From NCBI GenBank assembly GCA_035079385.1, contig JAVHKY010000054.1, positions 11,757,501-11,821,500 on the forward strand: 64,000 bases of DNA, given 5' to 3'. A program made the position numbers and the translations under genes. The DNA comes from Aspidiotus rigidus (lineage: Eukaryota > Arthropoda > Insecta > Hemiptera > Diaspididae). The notes beneath the pieces were generated by a model that worked only from the letters and a program-made list of their open reading frames with translations, had not been told where the DNA came from and did not search any database. The number at the start of each line of letters is the position of its first letter. Positions within the stretch are counted from its first letter, which is position 1. Shown here piece after piece: positions 48,418 through 59,441 of this stretch.

Positions 48418-48833
48418 ATTTCGACTCTCGACCATATATGATAGGAGAGGGACTTGGAAAAATTTCGACTCTCGAGCCATATATGATAGGAGAGGGACTT
48501 GGAAAAATTTCGACGCTCGAGCTATATATGATAGGAGGGGGACTTGAAAAAATCTTGACTCTCGAGCCATATATGATAGGGGGGGGGGGGGCATGGAAAA
48601 ATTTCATCTCTCGAGCCATATATGATGAGAGGGAGACTGTGAAAAAATTTTGACTTTCGAGCTATATATGATATGAAAGGGACTTAGAAAAATTTCAACT
48701 TTCGAAGTATCATATATAGCTGGGGATTCGAGGTCTAGGCTTCCTTGAATTTTCAATACCAAATCCCAATTGACTCATAAAACAGGCTCCCTGCGTTCCT
48801 CGTTTATCTTCGTTAAGGAAGCCGTCGTTTTTT
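48418..48833 (+). mobile_element. Forward CAGGGAACC-family unit
   Basis: Starts within the shared terminal motif of the preceding inverted unit (TTAAAATTTCGACTCTCG). It has about six forward 45-bp units, then the unique arm (GAGGTCTAGGCTTCC), CATAAAACAGGCTCCCTGCG and GTTAAGGAAGCCGTCG. Three such units in +, -, + order make up 45796-48833. Confidence 0.7.
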
Positions 48834-51430
48834 CAATAATTTTCGATTTTTTCCTACTGTGCCCCTCCCCCAATTTTTTTTTAGCACTTAGTGTGCTCTA
48901 AGGCTGAAAAATTTGAGAAACATTGGACTAGCTGTTTTTCTGGGAGCAGCGCGGAGCTTGCAGGGTTCTCGCTGCCTTCGATTTTTTTATTGGGGGTTAT
49001 TTGGGGTGCTATTAGCGCGCCCACTCACTGCACAACTCGTTACCCATTTCTCACAAGCATATACCTTAACAGACAACACTCTTCGTCTCTCCACAACATT
49101 TTGCCTTTTATCCATCAACTCAGTTTTCTCTCCCGCACTTAGTTACCACCCAACTACAAAAAAATGTATGTTGTTGGGATTATACCTTTCGTGGTTCAGC
49201 CTCCCCGCCACTCCGGAAAATTATTGTGAGAGTCCGGTCATGATCTCTGCATAAGTAGAAAAGAAAGTTTTTGATAAAAAGGCCACAGTCTCAAAAATGG
49301 CGCTTGGAAAATTTTGCAGAAAAGTAAAAGAGGATGAGTATACAAATACGTTTTCTGTACCAGAATGATAAACTTACCAAACTGATAAGGACGAGTTTTG
49401 TAATGCATCACTCTGTTCCTAACCATTCTTTTCTCTCGAAGCTGTAGTAGGTAATGTTAGAATAAATTACACTCTTCCGCTCACTTTTGTTACCAATGTC
49501 AATAGCGTTACTTGCGAACATTTTCCACAACAAGGAAGTATAAACTACACGAAGTGTAATTAATAAAGGACTATTATCGATAAATTATGTAAATAGCTCT
49601 CCTTTTCGTCGTGGTTGCCGTTTTTATCAACTTTTGCCAAATTTCTGCTAAAAAAAAACGCTTTCTTTTAGCGGCGATTTAAAAAAATTCTTTCCTACTA
49701 CAGTTAGCGGACTAATCATAGATCGAAATTTAATGGATCTTGTCGTACATTGGTACATAATAAATGTAAGATAGATAAGAATCGATTTTATGCTACTAAG
49801 GCCGGCAATTCTTTTAATGTTACTATGTTTAAATCAATATCATTTGCATACGCGTACACGTTAGAGTGTTCGTATACACATAGATCAGCCGAAACGGGAC
49901 ACCAGTCGTCGCTTCGGCGCTCTCAATATACGTAATTATAATACACGAGAGATTTAAATCAAAAATATTAGTTTTTTTTACATATGTATAAATTTTTTGT
50001 GAAGACATTCAGCTTTTGAACGTGATTGAACGGTGTAATCTTCTGAAATATATGGTGGACGGTTTAGAGAATTTGTCGCATCCTTACATACACTGCTCAG
50101 TTTCTCAGAATAGATGATAACTTTTAACGTTTGAGAGTAGACCATTTCAACCGATTGTTTTGCTAGAGAGATAGGAGACCACATTTCAAGCATGATTGTT
50201 ATTCTTTTGCGGTGGTTTTAAATACTCCCCTAAGCGTTGGGACACGTAAATCAGCAGTTTATCTCGGCGAAGAAAAAAGCAGTCGCCATTTTCGTGTTCT
50301 TCTTGTCACCATTACTTCTACGAGGTAAGAACTAGGAAGAAACTGTGAGCTCCGAGTACTATACGAAAAGCGTAGAGCTTGAAAATTCTCGAACCGTTGG
50401 CTAAATGTAATACGAATAAAAAATCCTTCCGAACCAGATGATTACAAGAACTACTCGTATTGAATGGTAAATCAGACAACGTATATAGTCAGAAGAGAGC
50501 ATAGAATTAGGGAAAATGTTGACAAGGGTGATTGGGGGGAGGGGAGCGAACTAAAAAAACTTCCAGGTTTTCTGATTGTATTTGTATTTGAGGATCGAGT
50601 GTGACATTAAATGGTTGATGATTTAAATTATAATAGTGTTGACGGAAAAGGTGAGCACCAAATTTTATAGCGTGCGGTAGAATGGTGATGAAAGAAATTA
50701 ATTACAAAATAATATTTGCTCATTATTCATTTAGTTACGATATCGAACAACAACTTGGTGGGATACGTTTCGTTTTCAATTTTGAAAATTCGGTTCGCGT
50801 AAATTCTTTCTTTATTAGCCTCGTCCAAGTGTAAAGAATTTGTTTTCAAACAGCGAGAATTCGAACAAACGTCGTCACGTTTTTTCATTCACATTCTAAG
50901 TGGTTGTACACCTTTGCGCGCTCGAGTTCGCGTGATTTCGTATTTATAATACTTCGTATATTTTCACTTCCGACCTATTTACCTGTACTATGTTTTCTAC
51001 TACTTCAAACCCTTTGTTTTCCGTGAGTTTTTCGTATTTTCTTATTACAGTCGCGGATATGAAACACAGATCGGCAGTGGTCTGGTCTACTTACGACATT
51101 TAGCAATGCCCACTTAATTTTTTTTCCCCCTGGCCTTTTAGAAAATATCAACTTAATGACTCTTTAAGGATTCATAGCGAACAAAATCGTAATGTGTGAA
51201 CAAAATGGGAGAAAATTGACCAATAAGCGCTTAAATTTTAATTCATTTCTGTTCTTGTATATAGAACTGAAAATTATCTTTGAATCAGCGCTGGTTGCTT
51301 ATGGCTGAAATAAAATGAAAAAAAATAGGCAGTCACAATTTTCCCGAAACCCACATCGCAAGAGGACGAAAATGTGTTCTTTTTGCCTCTCATATTTTAT
51401 TTAATAGTTTTAAAACGTTACCACAACCTT
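48834..51430. other. Gene-free stretch
   Basis: No gene is supported. Two overlapping forward frames near 48891-49254 share sequence and have no domain. TACGTA/TATATG-rich unique sequence follows to 51,300 with no exon-like signal that I can defend. A T-rich run with Asn/Lys-rich frames at 49750-49935 is not convincing. Confidence 0.35.
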
Positions 51431-52291
51431 TACAATAGAAAATGGGAAATATATAAGTGCACGCCCCATAAAATTATATTGACCGCCAGTTCCCCTCCCG
51501 CCATAGAAAAAGTTGAAACCATGACGAACGCCATAAATGCACGCCAGGACTGGCACACGACCCGCATTTCAAAAGAAGATGATTTTGCTGCATTTATTGT
51601 GAGGAACTCCAGCCAGGATGGGCTTGACAGTAGAGACTGCCTCCCCATAATAAACCTCAAACTCCTTATGAGTAAGGTATTACTGTTGATGGAGGTGTTT
51701 TCCCAGTTGTTCCACCCCGGAGGAGTCAGTCGGGTCAGTCGGTTAATGCATTGGATTTCGAGCATTGTCGTGAGATCTTTACTGGTTGGTCAAATACTGA
51801 GGTTCGTCATCAAAATAATATGATTCGGCAAAAGTATGATGCCAAGGGGATGCGCGGTAGTTATATGGATCAGTGCAGTAGCCGCGGACGTTTCATTATT
51901 GACTGGTATTCAAGAGTTCGCCGTTTTGACAATATTCGCACTTTTGATCCTTCCCGTGATTTGCCAATTCCACTCTTCCTTTTCGCAGACCCTTTTTGGC
52001 AATCAAGGTTCTTGGTGGAGTCTAATCTTCAGGCCCATTTGGAGCTACCTTTCGATCTTCAGGAAACTTTTCACGCTGCACATGTCAAGTGGTAGGCGGA
52101 TGTTAATTTCGACTCTTCTCGGCGTTCGTTATTATGAAGGCAGGTACCATGTAGTCTTGAACTCAGATTTATTCAAGAAGCGGTTGGGCTTAGCCGTTGT
52201 AAATTATTTGAAAACTTATATTTATGTATCAATATTGTAATGTCTTTATGAAATAATTATATGGTCATGGTAAAAAAAAAAAAAAAAAAAA
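51431..52291 (+). pseudogene. Orphan retroposed-looking sequence with poly-A tail
   Basis: Unlike its surroundings this stretch is GC-richer and has three overlapping + strand frames (51374-51823, 51751-52095, 51836-52240) that appear to continue one another with frame changes near 51,670-51,750 and 52,095. It ends in a run of twenty A residues (52272-52291), as in a reverse-transcribed mRNA. The middle frame contains CSSRGRFIIDWYSRVRRFDN and PIPLFLFADPFWQSRF. I recognise no family. It could be a processed pseudogene, a retroelement 3' end, or another integrated RNA copy. No target duplication was identified. Confidence 0.35.
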
Positions 52292-52449
52292 CCACTTGGA
52301 ATGCTGCCTTGAGACTTGTGCGGACTTGTCAGTAACTAAGGCATTCCATTGTCTTCTTTCCTGTTTCTTCTTCCTGTATCAGGTTTACTTACTTGATATA
52401 TTATAGTTGAATGAATTAAATGTGGATCGCATACTGTTCTACATGTTCT

Positions 52450-52680
52450 TAAGTTCGCACTATATGGGAATGTGTGCACTACTTACATGGTGTTGTTTTT
52501 GTCCTCTTCAATGGATTTTGAGTGTTTTGATTTTGTGTGCACAACTTGTATCAAGATGTGTGCACTACTTACTTTGTGTATTTGTCCGTTTCATAGGATT
52601 TCCAGTGTTTTGTATCTTGAGTGCACAACTTATATGAGGATGTGTGCACTACTTACTTCGTTTTTATCCGTGTAATACAT
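52450..52680. repeat. Tandem repeat, three copies of about 85 bp
   Basis: TGTGTGCACTACTTAC occurs at 52471, 52557 and 52641. Each copy carries TTTGTCC/TTATCCG and, between copies, GTGTGCACAACTTGTAT or GTGCACAACTTATATGAGG. Both overlapping forward frames are repeat text. Confidence 0.85.
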
Positions 52681-54327
52681 TTCTTAGGGGTGTCAATTTT
52701 GTTTCCTTGGCGTGTTATCGATAGGCGGGCAATTTCGTTTTTTGAGGCGTGCGATTAAATGTATGTCATAGAAAATTGGAAAGAGCTGTTTGTCTTGATA
52801 GAAAATTAGCTCAAATCACCGCCTTAATTTACAATATGAGAATGTTTGGCTGCACATGCACATTGATATGTTCAAAATTGCAAAGGCGCCGTTATCCCCG
52901 CAAATTTCTCAGGAATCCTCTCCACCACTTCTCTAGGAACCGATGATTAATTTGCTGTTGGAAAACTTGAAGTATAATTGTCTTAGGCAACCTGTTTTAT
53001 GGAGGAATATTTGGTGGAAAACAAGCAGTAAATCGTCGTTGCGAAGGGACAAGGTGTTTGACCTAGTTTAGGGACCTCTCATTATCAACAAATAACCTTG
53101 AAATTGATTTTTTGGACCATTATCACCTTTTGATTTTAACCGTCACGGAAGCTAACGTATCTCCTCCAGACAAATGCAGAATGTAGCAACTCCACTAGCT
53201 GACGAGCTGACGAGCTGACCGGTCTCAGCTCGTTCGGCTCTCCCCAGTACATAGATTTTATTGATAGTGTCAAATCGATTCTATCGATCATATGGACTTT
53301 TGATGGTCATAACGACGTCTTAGTATGGTCCCCCTCCACCAGTATTTCTTAGCTTAGTATAAACATTGTATTCTACGAGTATCAGGAGGGGGGTAGTTAG
53401 TAGATGAGAATACAAGCGAAAAATTTGGTCACCTCGTCGGGATCCGAACCCCTCCTGCCGCACGTATAAAATCATTCTCTTTCCTTGTATTCTATATTAT
53501 GTTAAGTTAATTAGCTGACGGGCTCACTCGGCTCACTCGTTCGCCTAAACTGCCTAGTATAGACCAATGACGTCAAACAACGCGCCCCCTCTTATCTCTC
53601 TCTGCGGCCCTAGTTTACTACATATTAGAAGTGTGTTGGACTAAGTAGCCCAGCCCAGTATATTAAGGACTAACTTGCATATCGCGACTGTCAAAATTTT
53701 TCCAAATTTCAAGTGAAGTTAAAATTTCTTGAAGCTCTTAAAGTAGGTCAAGGTCACCAAGGACGTCATCAAGCGTGACAAAAAACAATGACGGTTTTTG
53801 TCACCGGTTTTCTAATAGTAGTGCCAGTCTCAAAGGCGTAGAAAAATGCTCAAAATTCCACTTTATACTCATGAAATTATTCAATTCAGTTTCTTGCTAA
53901 TTCCACTCCATTCCAAATTTCACAATTCACCAAAAGCCGAAGCTGGATGAGTTTGAAGAGAATAGTGCAATTTGCTCGATGGTCATTTAGCTTATGTATC
54001 AGAGGGAGGAGCTTGAAAAAAATCACGGCCAATAACTGTACCACAAATAAGCGGTAGGATAATACTTTTTAATAATATAGGAACAGAGAGTGGACGAAAT
54101 ATCCTCTAGACAAAACGTCTCATCGACTAAAAACAATTGAACGAAGAAAGTTGGACGAACTGTCATTGAACAAGATGTCTGTGGACAAAAGCTCGTTGAA
54201 CCATATCAGAACTCATACAAAGTAGATCAGCCTGAGCCGTTTGCGATGGCGCAAATATTCCCGCAAATGACTCTTACTCGTATCAGGGCAGAGACGTTTG
54301 CGGTGTCATTTGCTGTGAGAGCGCCAC
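52681..54327. other. Gene-free stretch with a tRNA-like B-box fragment
   Basis: No gene is seen. 53437-53449 reads GGGATCCGAACCCC, which on the - strand resembles a tRNA T-loop/B-box, but no tRNA can be folded around it. GCTGACGAGCTGACGAGCTG at 53201-53220 is a short direct repeat. The rest shows nothing recognisable. Confidence 0.4.
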
Positions 54328-55119
54328 AACGACATCTTCCATAACGAAGTTAAACAAGAAACGCAAAAATCGGTTCTATTGGTCAAATTGGTTTCAGTAT
54401 TGAGAATTGAAATCGAAATATAGAATCTGAAATTTATTTCAGTTTAGGTCGAAATTTTCCTAAGTCCCACCTCCAAGCTGTACGATAGGAAGGGGGAACT
54501 TGAACCATTTTAGCCAAGGCGTCATCAGATTATGACGTCGCAGGCTCGAAGTCAACATTTTTAACAGGGAACCTGTTTTATCGGGGGGTTTTCAGAAAAA
54601 TGTGCGCCGTCCGGCTGGCAAAACTCGCAGCTCGAAAATTTTCCAAGTCCCCCTCCTATGATATATAGCTTGAGGAGTGGGCTTTGTGACGTCGCAGTTT
54701 GATGACGTCATAAGTCAGCCTTGTGACGTCACAATCTACATTTCTCAGAACAAATTCCCTTTCACGCCTCATATATCTCCGTTAAAGAACCCTTGAGTTT
54801 TTCAAGCCCCCTCCTATCATATTTTATGGCAAAAGACTTGGAAAAATTTCACCGAATTATGACGTCATAAGATCGTGACGTAACAGAGTCGAAAATCGAA
54901 ATTTTTCCAAGTCACTTGCTATAATATATGATTGGAGGGAGACTTGGAAAATGTACATAACCTAAAAGTAAACATTTTTCCAAGTCCTATAGGAGGGAAA
55001 CTAATTTCGACCTCAATTTTCAAGCTACATATATCATAAGAGAGGGACTCAGAGAAATTTTGACTTTCAAGCTGTATAAGATAGAAGAGGGACTTGAAAA
55101 AATTTTGAACCCCGAGCTA
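54328..55119. repeat. Composite of CAGGGAACC-family fragments and CRE-rich satellite
   Basis: Contains the tail motif (CATAACGAAGTTAAACAAG, 54351-54369), a terminal motif at 54559-54578 (ACAGGGAACCTGTTTTATCG), degenerate 45-bp units, and CRE-like GATGACGTCAT (54701-54711) and GTGACGTCAC (54723-54732). The second-subfamily tail CTCCGTTAAAGAACCCTTG follows at about 54777. Non-coding. Confidence 0.6.
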
Positions 55120-55121
55120 TA

Positions 55122-55657
55122 CAGGGTCCGCCAAAAAGATGTCACCAGTTAAATAGGGATTTCTATGAAATTTGTCGTAGCTCAAAAAGGCGAAACGTTA
55201 GATTATAGTTAAAATGTACAAAATTTGTGTTTAATTTCATCTTCAATTAGCGCTAAATACAAAGTTTCTACGTCTTCTCTGAGCCGAGTCATGGACCAAT
55301 ATGTGCCAAAAATTGACCAATTTCCCATAGAAAAACCTGAAAATTCCCCCATTTTCGAGCTTCATACGGTTATTTAAGTATTATTTTCGAAATTAGCGTT
55401 AAATTTCACTTTCAAATCAAGTATAATAAGGAAATTTGAACAATTTTTAATTTTTGAGAATTTTAGCAAATTGGTCAATTTTTGCCACATTTTAGTCCAT
55501 AACTCGGCTCAGAAAAGTCGTAGAAATTTGAGTAGGGGCGTAAATTGAAGATAAAATTGAGACACAAATTTCGTAGATTTAAAGTTCTCGTTTCTGCACT
55601 ACAAAAAATTTAGTCCAAATCCGCATTTAACTGGTAAAATCTTTTCGGCGGACCCTA
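55122..55657. mobile_element. TA-inserted MITE with AGGGTCCGCC ends
   Basis: Left end CAGGGTCCGCCAAAAAGAT, right end CTTTTCGGCGGACCCTA. TA at 55120-55121 and 55658-55659 forms the target duplication. Removing the element restores the satellite word GAGCTATATATGATA, which proves insertion into the 45-bp repeat. Inverted similarity continues inward (CAGTTAAAT/ATTTAACTGG, GAGCCGAGTCATGG against CCATAACTCGGCTC), so it is strongly palindromic. Mariner-type by target site. No transposase. Confidence 0.85.
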
Positions 55658-56085
55658 TATATGATATTTGTAAAAGGGAACTTGTAAATTTTCGACTTTC
55701 AAGCTTCATATGATGGGAGAGGGACTTCGAAAAATGTCGACTCTCGAGCTATTTATGATAGGAAGGGGAGTCAGAATCTCGAGCTATATATGATAGGAGG
55801 GAGACTTGGAAAAATTTCCTCTCTCGAGCTTATAATAGGAGGGGGACTTGGAAAAATTTCGATTCGCGAGCCCCAATATATGATAGTAAAGGAACTTAAT
55901 ATGTTTGAAGCATTGCATATCTGACTCATTGGAGGGGCAAAACCAATTGGTGTTTAAAGCATTGAATGTCTAGTTACTTTTAAGGGGCTATCCTAATGCG
56001 TGTTATATCACGTATTATTTTCCAACTTATGGAACAGGTTCCTGCGTTCCTCGTTCAACGTCGTTAAGAGCTTCGCTAAATAAGC
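55658..56085 (+). repeat. 45-bp satellite remnants, recurrent module and family tail
   Basis: About four units (CTCGAGCTATTTATGATAGG, GACTTGGAAAAATTTCC), then GAAGCATTGCATATCTGAC (shared with 20090 and 63960), then GGAACAGGTTCCTGCGTTCC and CAACGTCGTTAAG of the family tail. Confidence 0.6.
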
Positions 56086-56171
56086 AACGACGGCCAAGTT
56101 GCTCCAGCAACTATACCAAAATCTTTTGGTTCGGTCCCTCAATTGCTTGAGCAACTAAGGCAACCGTCGTT
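56086..56171. repeat. Small inverted repeat inserted in the family tail
   Basis: AACGACGGCCAAGTTGCTCC at left is mirrored by GAGCAACTAAGGCAACCGTCG at right (56149-56169). The family tail elsewhere reads GTTAAGGAAGCCGTCG without this segment. A related GGCAACTGCTAAGTTGC..GGCAACCGTC occurs at about 59602-59628. It may be a very small MITE or a variant tail. Confidence 0.5.
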
Positions 56172-56236
56172 TTTAAGTCATGAAAGTCGAAATTTACTTG
56201 AACCATTTTAGCAAATAACGTTGGACTTCGACCATT

Positions 56237-56775
56237 CTAACGGAGAACCTGTTTTATCGGGAGGTTTCTCGGAAAAAGTGTCCGCCCACTACCGTCTAAC
56301 CGGCCGGCAACCTCATGGTGGTTTAGAGGTCGACTTCCTATCATACATAGCTCGGAGGTCAAACATTTTTTCAAGTCCCTCTCCTTTCATTTATAGCTTG
56401 GAGGTAGAATTTTTTCTGAGTCCTTCTACTATCATGTATAGGGCTTTTCCATATCGGCGCATTACATACGTATTCTCCTACATGTAATCGAAATGGTAGT
56501 ACTTCTAACATTGCTCTTATGGCAAACTACTCCACAATGAAAATGAGTATGCAATCCAGCAATACCCATAAGAGCAATGTTAGAAATACTACCATTTCGA
56601 TAACACGTAGGAGAATACGTATGCAATGCGCCGACATGGAAAAGCCCTATAGCTCCCAAGTCGAACCCTGCTACGTCACAATCTGATGACGTCATACATT
56701 TTTCAGATCTCCCGCACCCCATAAAACAGGTTTCCTGCCACCCCTCTTTTAACTCCGGTAAAGAACCCGTGAGTC
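56237..56775 (+). repeat. Second-subfamily CAGGGAACC unit carrying a nested MITE
   Basis: Begins GGAGAACCTGTTTTATCGG and ends CCCCATAAAACAGGTTTCC plus CTCCGGTAAAGAACCCGTG. Between are degenerate 45-bp units and CTGATGACGTCATAC (56683-56697). The unit is interrupted at 56441-56647. Confidence 0.65.
56441..56647. mobile_element. 207-bp MITE with long inverted ends and TATA duplication
   Basis: GGGCTTTTCCATATCGGCGC at left mirrors GCGCCGACATGGAAAAGCCC at right, and the match runs inward over about 80 bases (TACGTATTCTCCTAC, GAAATGGTAGTA, TAACATTGCTCTTATGG). TATA flanks both sides (56437-56440, 56648-56651). Excision would recreate a normal satellite ATCATGTATAGCTC. The 111-codon reverse ORF over it is not a gene. 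Confidence 0.85.
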
Positions 56776-58920
56776 TTTTGTTTTGAACGGACATCACACG
56801 GCGACGGAAAATTTTTCGAAGTAACCCCCCAAAGGTTCCTGTTAAAAGTCCCGCAAATGACTCTCTTCAGGGAAAAGGCGTTTGCTAGAAAATTTGGACT
56901 TGAATATTTAATTCTACTGACCAATTTTGAATTGTCAGAAGGATTGAATGAAAAATGACGTACAAAGTTTCACTCTCCAAAATCAAGACGATACGAGTAA
57001 GAGCTCTTCACCTTAATATTCTTCGTACTTTCGATGCATTAATAAATAAGCTCTGGAGTTCCAATAGCTTCTCACAATACGGAGTGGTCGATTTTTTTTT
57101 TAAATCCATGAAACTTGAGTTTCCATCTTGCTTTCAAAGGTCAATGAATAGTGACTAAATGCGAGGCAAAAAAATTATTTACGATAATTATTTTCTTCAT
57201 TCGTCGAACATTAAAGTTGAAAAAATCCGAAACCGCTGTGTTTCTTTTTCAAGCATAATGTATGTAGAAGAAATAGGACCCGATCAACAGCTCTCGCGCT
57301 TTTCTCTTCCACATAATATCTTTTTTCTCCTTCCACAATTTATACCGAATCTTGGTTCTATTTGTGGTTGGATGAAAAATTTTACACGTATATTGTTACA
57401 CAACTAGGCGAATCAAAAAAGAAACCCGAGTCGCTCATGAAATTGAACGTGTTTTGATTTATACCTGACTTGTCACGATTTCGGTAATGGAGAAGTATTT
57501 ATTTTGTATTATGGATTACAAATGCGCTATAAATATATTTTTTCAATCACAGTTCAGATTTTTAGTTGTAAATGTTTTAAGAATTCGTTTATTATCTAAA
57601 GAGTGAAATGGGCCGAGATGGAGGCTTTTTACTTAACAACATTTGTATTCCAGTTGACGATATTCGAAACAATTTTTGAAACTTGCTACAGCTTTCCAAC
57701 TCGGCTTTTGATGTTAATTTTCAACATAATCGATAGAACTAGGTAGATTGGTTCTTCAAATGCGCGGTTTTCTTCGAAAAATTAATGATTAGTCATAATT
57801 ACTACTGATACCCAGTTGTACAAAATTCAAACACGTTTAAAAAAAAAACTGGAAAATACAGCACTACCGAAGAGGTCAGAAAAATAGAAGTTTCTTTTTT
57901 TTCCAAGTTTACTTCATGTGTGTATCTTGGTAACATAATACAGGAACCGCGGGCCAATATCAAGTCTAAGCTCATAGTCTTACTTAAATCACAATTATCA
58001 ATCCGAAGTCTGAATTTCGTATCTAAAAACACCCTATGATGAGTATATTACTACGCAGAAATTTCTGCTGGTAATACCTATCGATTTAATGTGTAGTTTC
58101 GTAGAGAAATCTCGAGCATTTCTTTTTATTTATCATCAGAAAAAATACAATTTTTGTCTCGAATTCAAGTTTATAGGTACGGATTCAAGTATCGTCTATA
58201 AATCAACATTATATATAATTATAGGTACACTCCACTTCATTATACGTCTCCGTACGGATCTTAGAAATTGGACGTCCCCTCCAAAAGATGATACAACGTT
58301 ACAAAATCATTTAATTTTCGTGATAAAAGTCACTATCATATTTTTTCTTCTGAAATCGTATTCTCAACTTCTCCTTTTTTTTCTCCCCTTCATTCGAATA
58401 TAGGTAAACTACAAGTCTCGCGTGTTCGAGTTTTATTATTATTTTTTTATTACGGTTTGTTTTGTCTCACACAGTGTTGGTTTCTGATTCTAGTTTTCTA
58501 CTGCCCCTTTTATGCTAAGCAGTGAAAATGTGTTTGTTTGCGTAGAACGCGAAGTCAGACAAAATAAAGAAAATTAAAACATTCAGAAAATAATCAAAAC
58601 ACGGCGAAGAATATTTTAGCGAGCATTTCCGCTAGCTTTATTGATTCAAGTTGATAATCCGAAAAGTAACCAATATAAATTGGAGACGGAATTGACCATT
58701 TTTATGGTAGTCTTTATGAGCTTAAAAATTATTGTGCACGCGTTGTAATTTATTCGTAGATTGAGAACTTAAGTCCCGTGAGTGACTTCTAATAGACATA
58801 GCTGATTAAGTGCAAGCTTATCTGAGGTCATTTTGGACTCATCTTTCTGTTCTAAGACTCCAAACGACTCTCGAAATATGATTTTGAAGTTTTCTTGCAC
58901 ACTCCTCCTTTTTCATTTTT
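56776..58920. other. Gene-free unique stretch
   Basis: No gene is supported. Frames at 56955-57158, 57159-57407, 57802-58032 and 58089-58403 are AT-rich, without domains or consistent splice signals. Poly-T and TATAG-type words only. It may be intron of an unseen gene. Confidence 0.35.
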
Positions 58921-59060
58921 CCAAGTTCCCTTCCTAGTCCTCCCCCCCCCCCCCCCATCATATATAGCTCGAGAGTCGAAATTTTTGTAAGTTTTTTGTC
59001 GGACGGCGCACAGGGCACGGCAAATTTCTAAAAAAAAAAAACATGGAACAGATTCCCTGT
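58921..59060 (-). repeat. CAGGGAACC-family end fragment with one 45-bp unit
   Basis: A long C-run (58940-58956), one reverse unit (ATCATATATAGCTCGAGAGT), the GGACGGCGCACAGGGCACGG leader and a terminal ACATGGAACAGATTCCCTG. Confidence 0.7.
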
Positions 59061-59427
59061 TAAAAAGTGGAAAAAATGGACATATCGTTGAATGTTAACT
59101 ACAACATGCTCAAGTGCACGCGCCCGACTTTGATGACGTCATCATTTTCGGGAAAATTTCCAAGGACTTGAAATGTTGTCGACCTTCAAGCTGTACTTAT
59201 GTGTATATGAGGAGGAACTTGGGAACAGGACTTGAGGATGACGTCATATAACTTATGACATCATCAGCCAAAATTAGAAAAAATGTCTAGGCTAGATATT
59301 ATAGGAATTTGTCCAGGTTAGATATTGGAAACTTTTCTAGGCTAGATTACCTTCAGAGAGAGCCTTTAGGAGATAATATTATTAATTACTGTTCCGTATC
59401 GTAAAACATGTGATAAATATTTCATTG
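59061..59427. other. TGACGTCATC-type module fragment
   Basis: Related to 42700-42960 and 44945-45085: GACTTTGATGACGTCATCATTTTCGGG at 59126-59152 and repeated GGCTAGAT..GGAATTTGTC phrases. No gene. Confidence 0.5.
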
Positions 59428-59441
59428 TATGTACGAGGTAT
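59428..59441. repeat. Target-site duplication of the R1-type LINE, copy 1
   Basis: TATGTACGAGGTAT, identical to 61997-62010, flanking the LINE fragment. Confidence 0.85.

Noticed and set aside
48891..49254. Two overlapping forward ORFs of 83 and 113 codons
   Set aside because: Mutually exclusive frames without domains, directly after a transposon-like unit.
53430..53470. Possible tRNA on the - strand (GGTTCGGATCCC)
   Set aside because: Only a B-box-like word is present; no A-box, anticodon arm or acceptor stem can be formed. At most a fragment of a tRNA-derived SINE.
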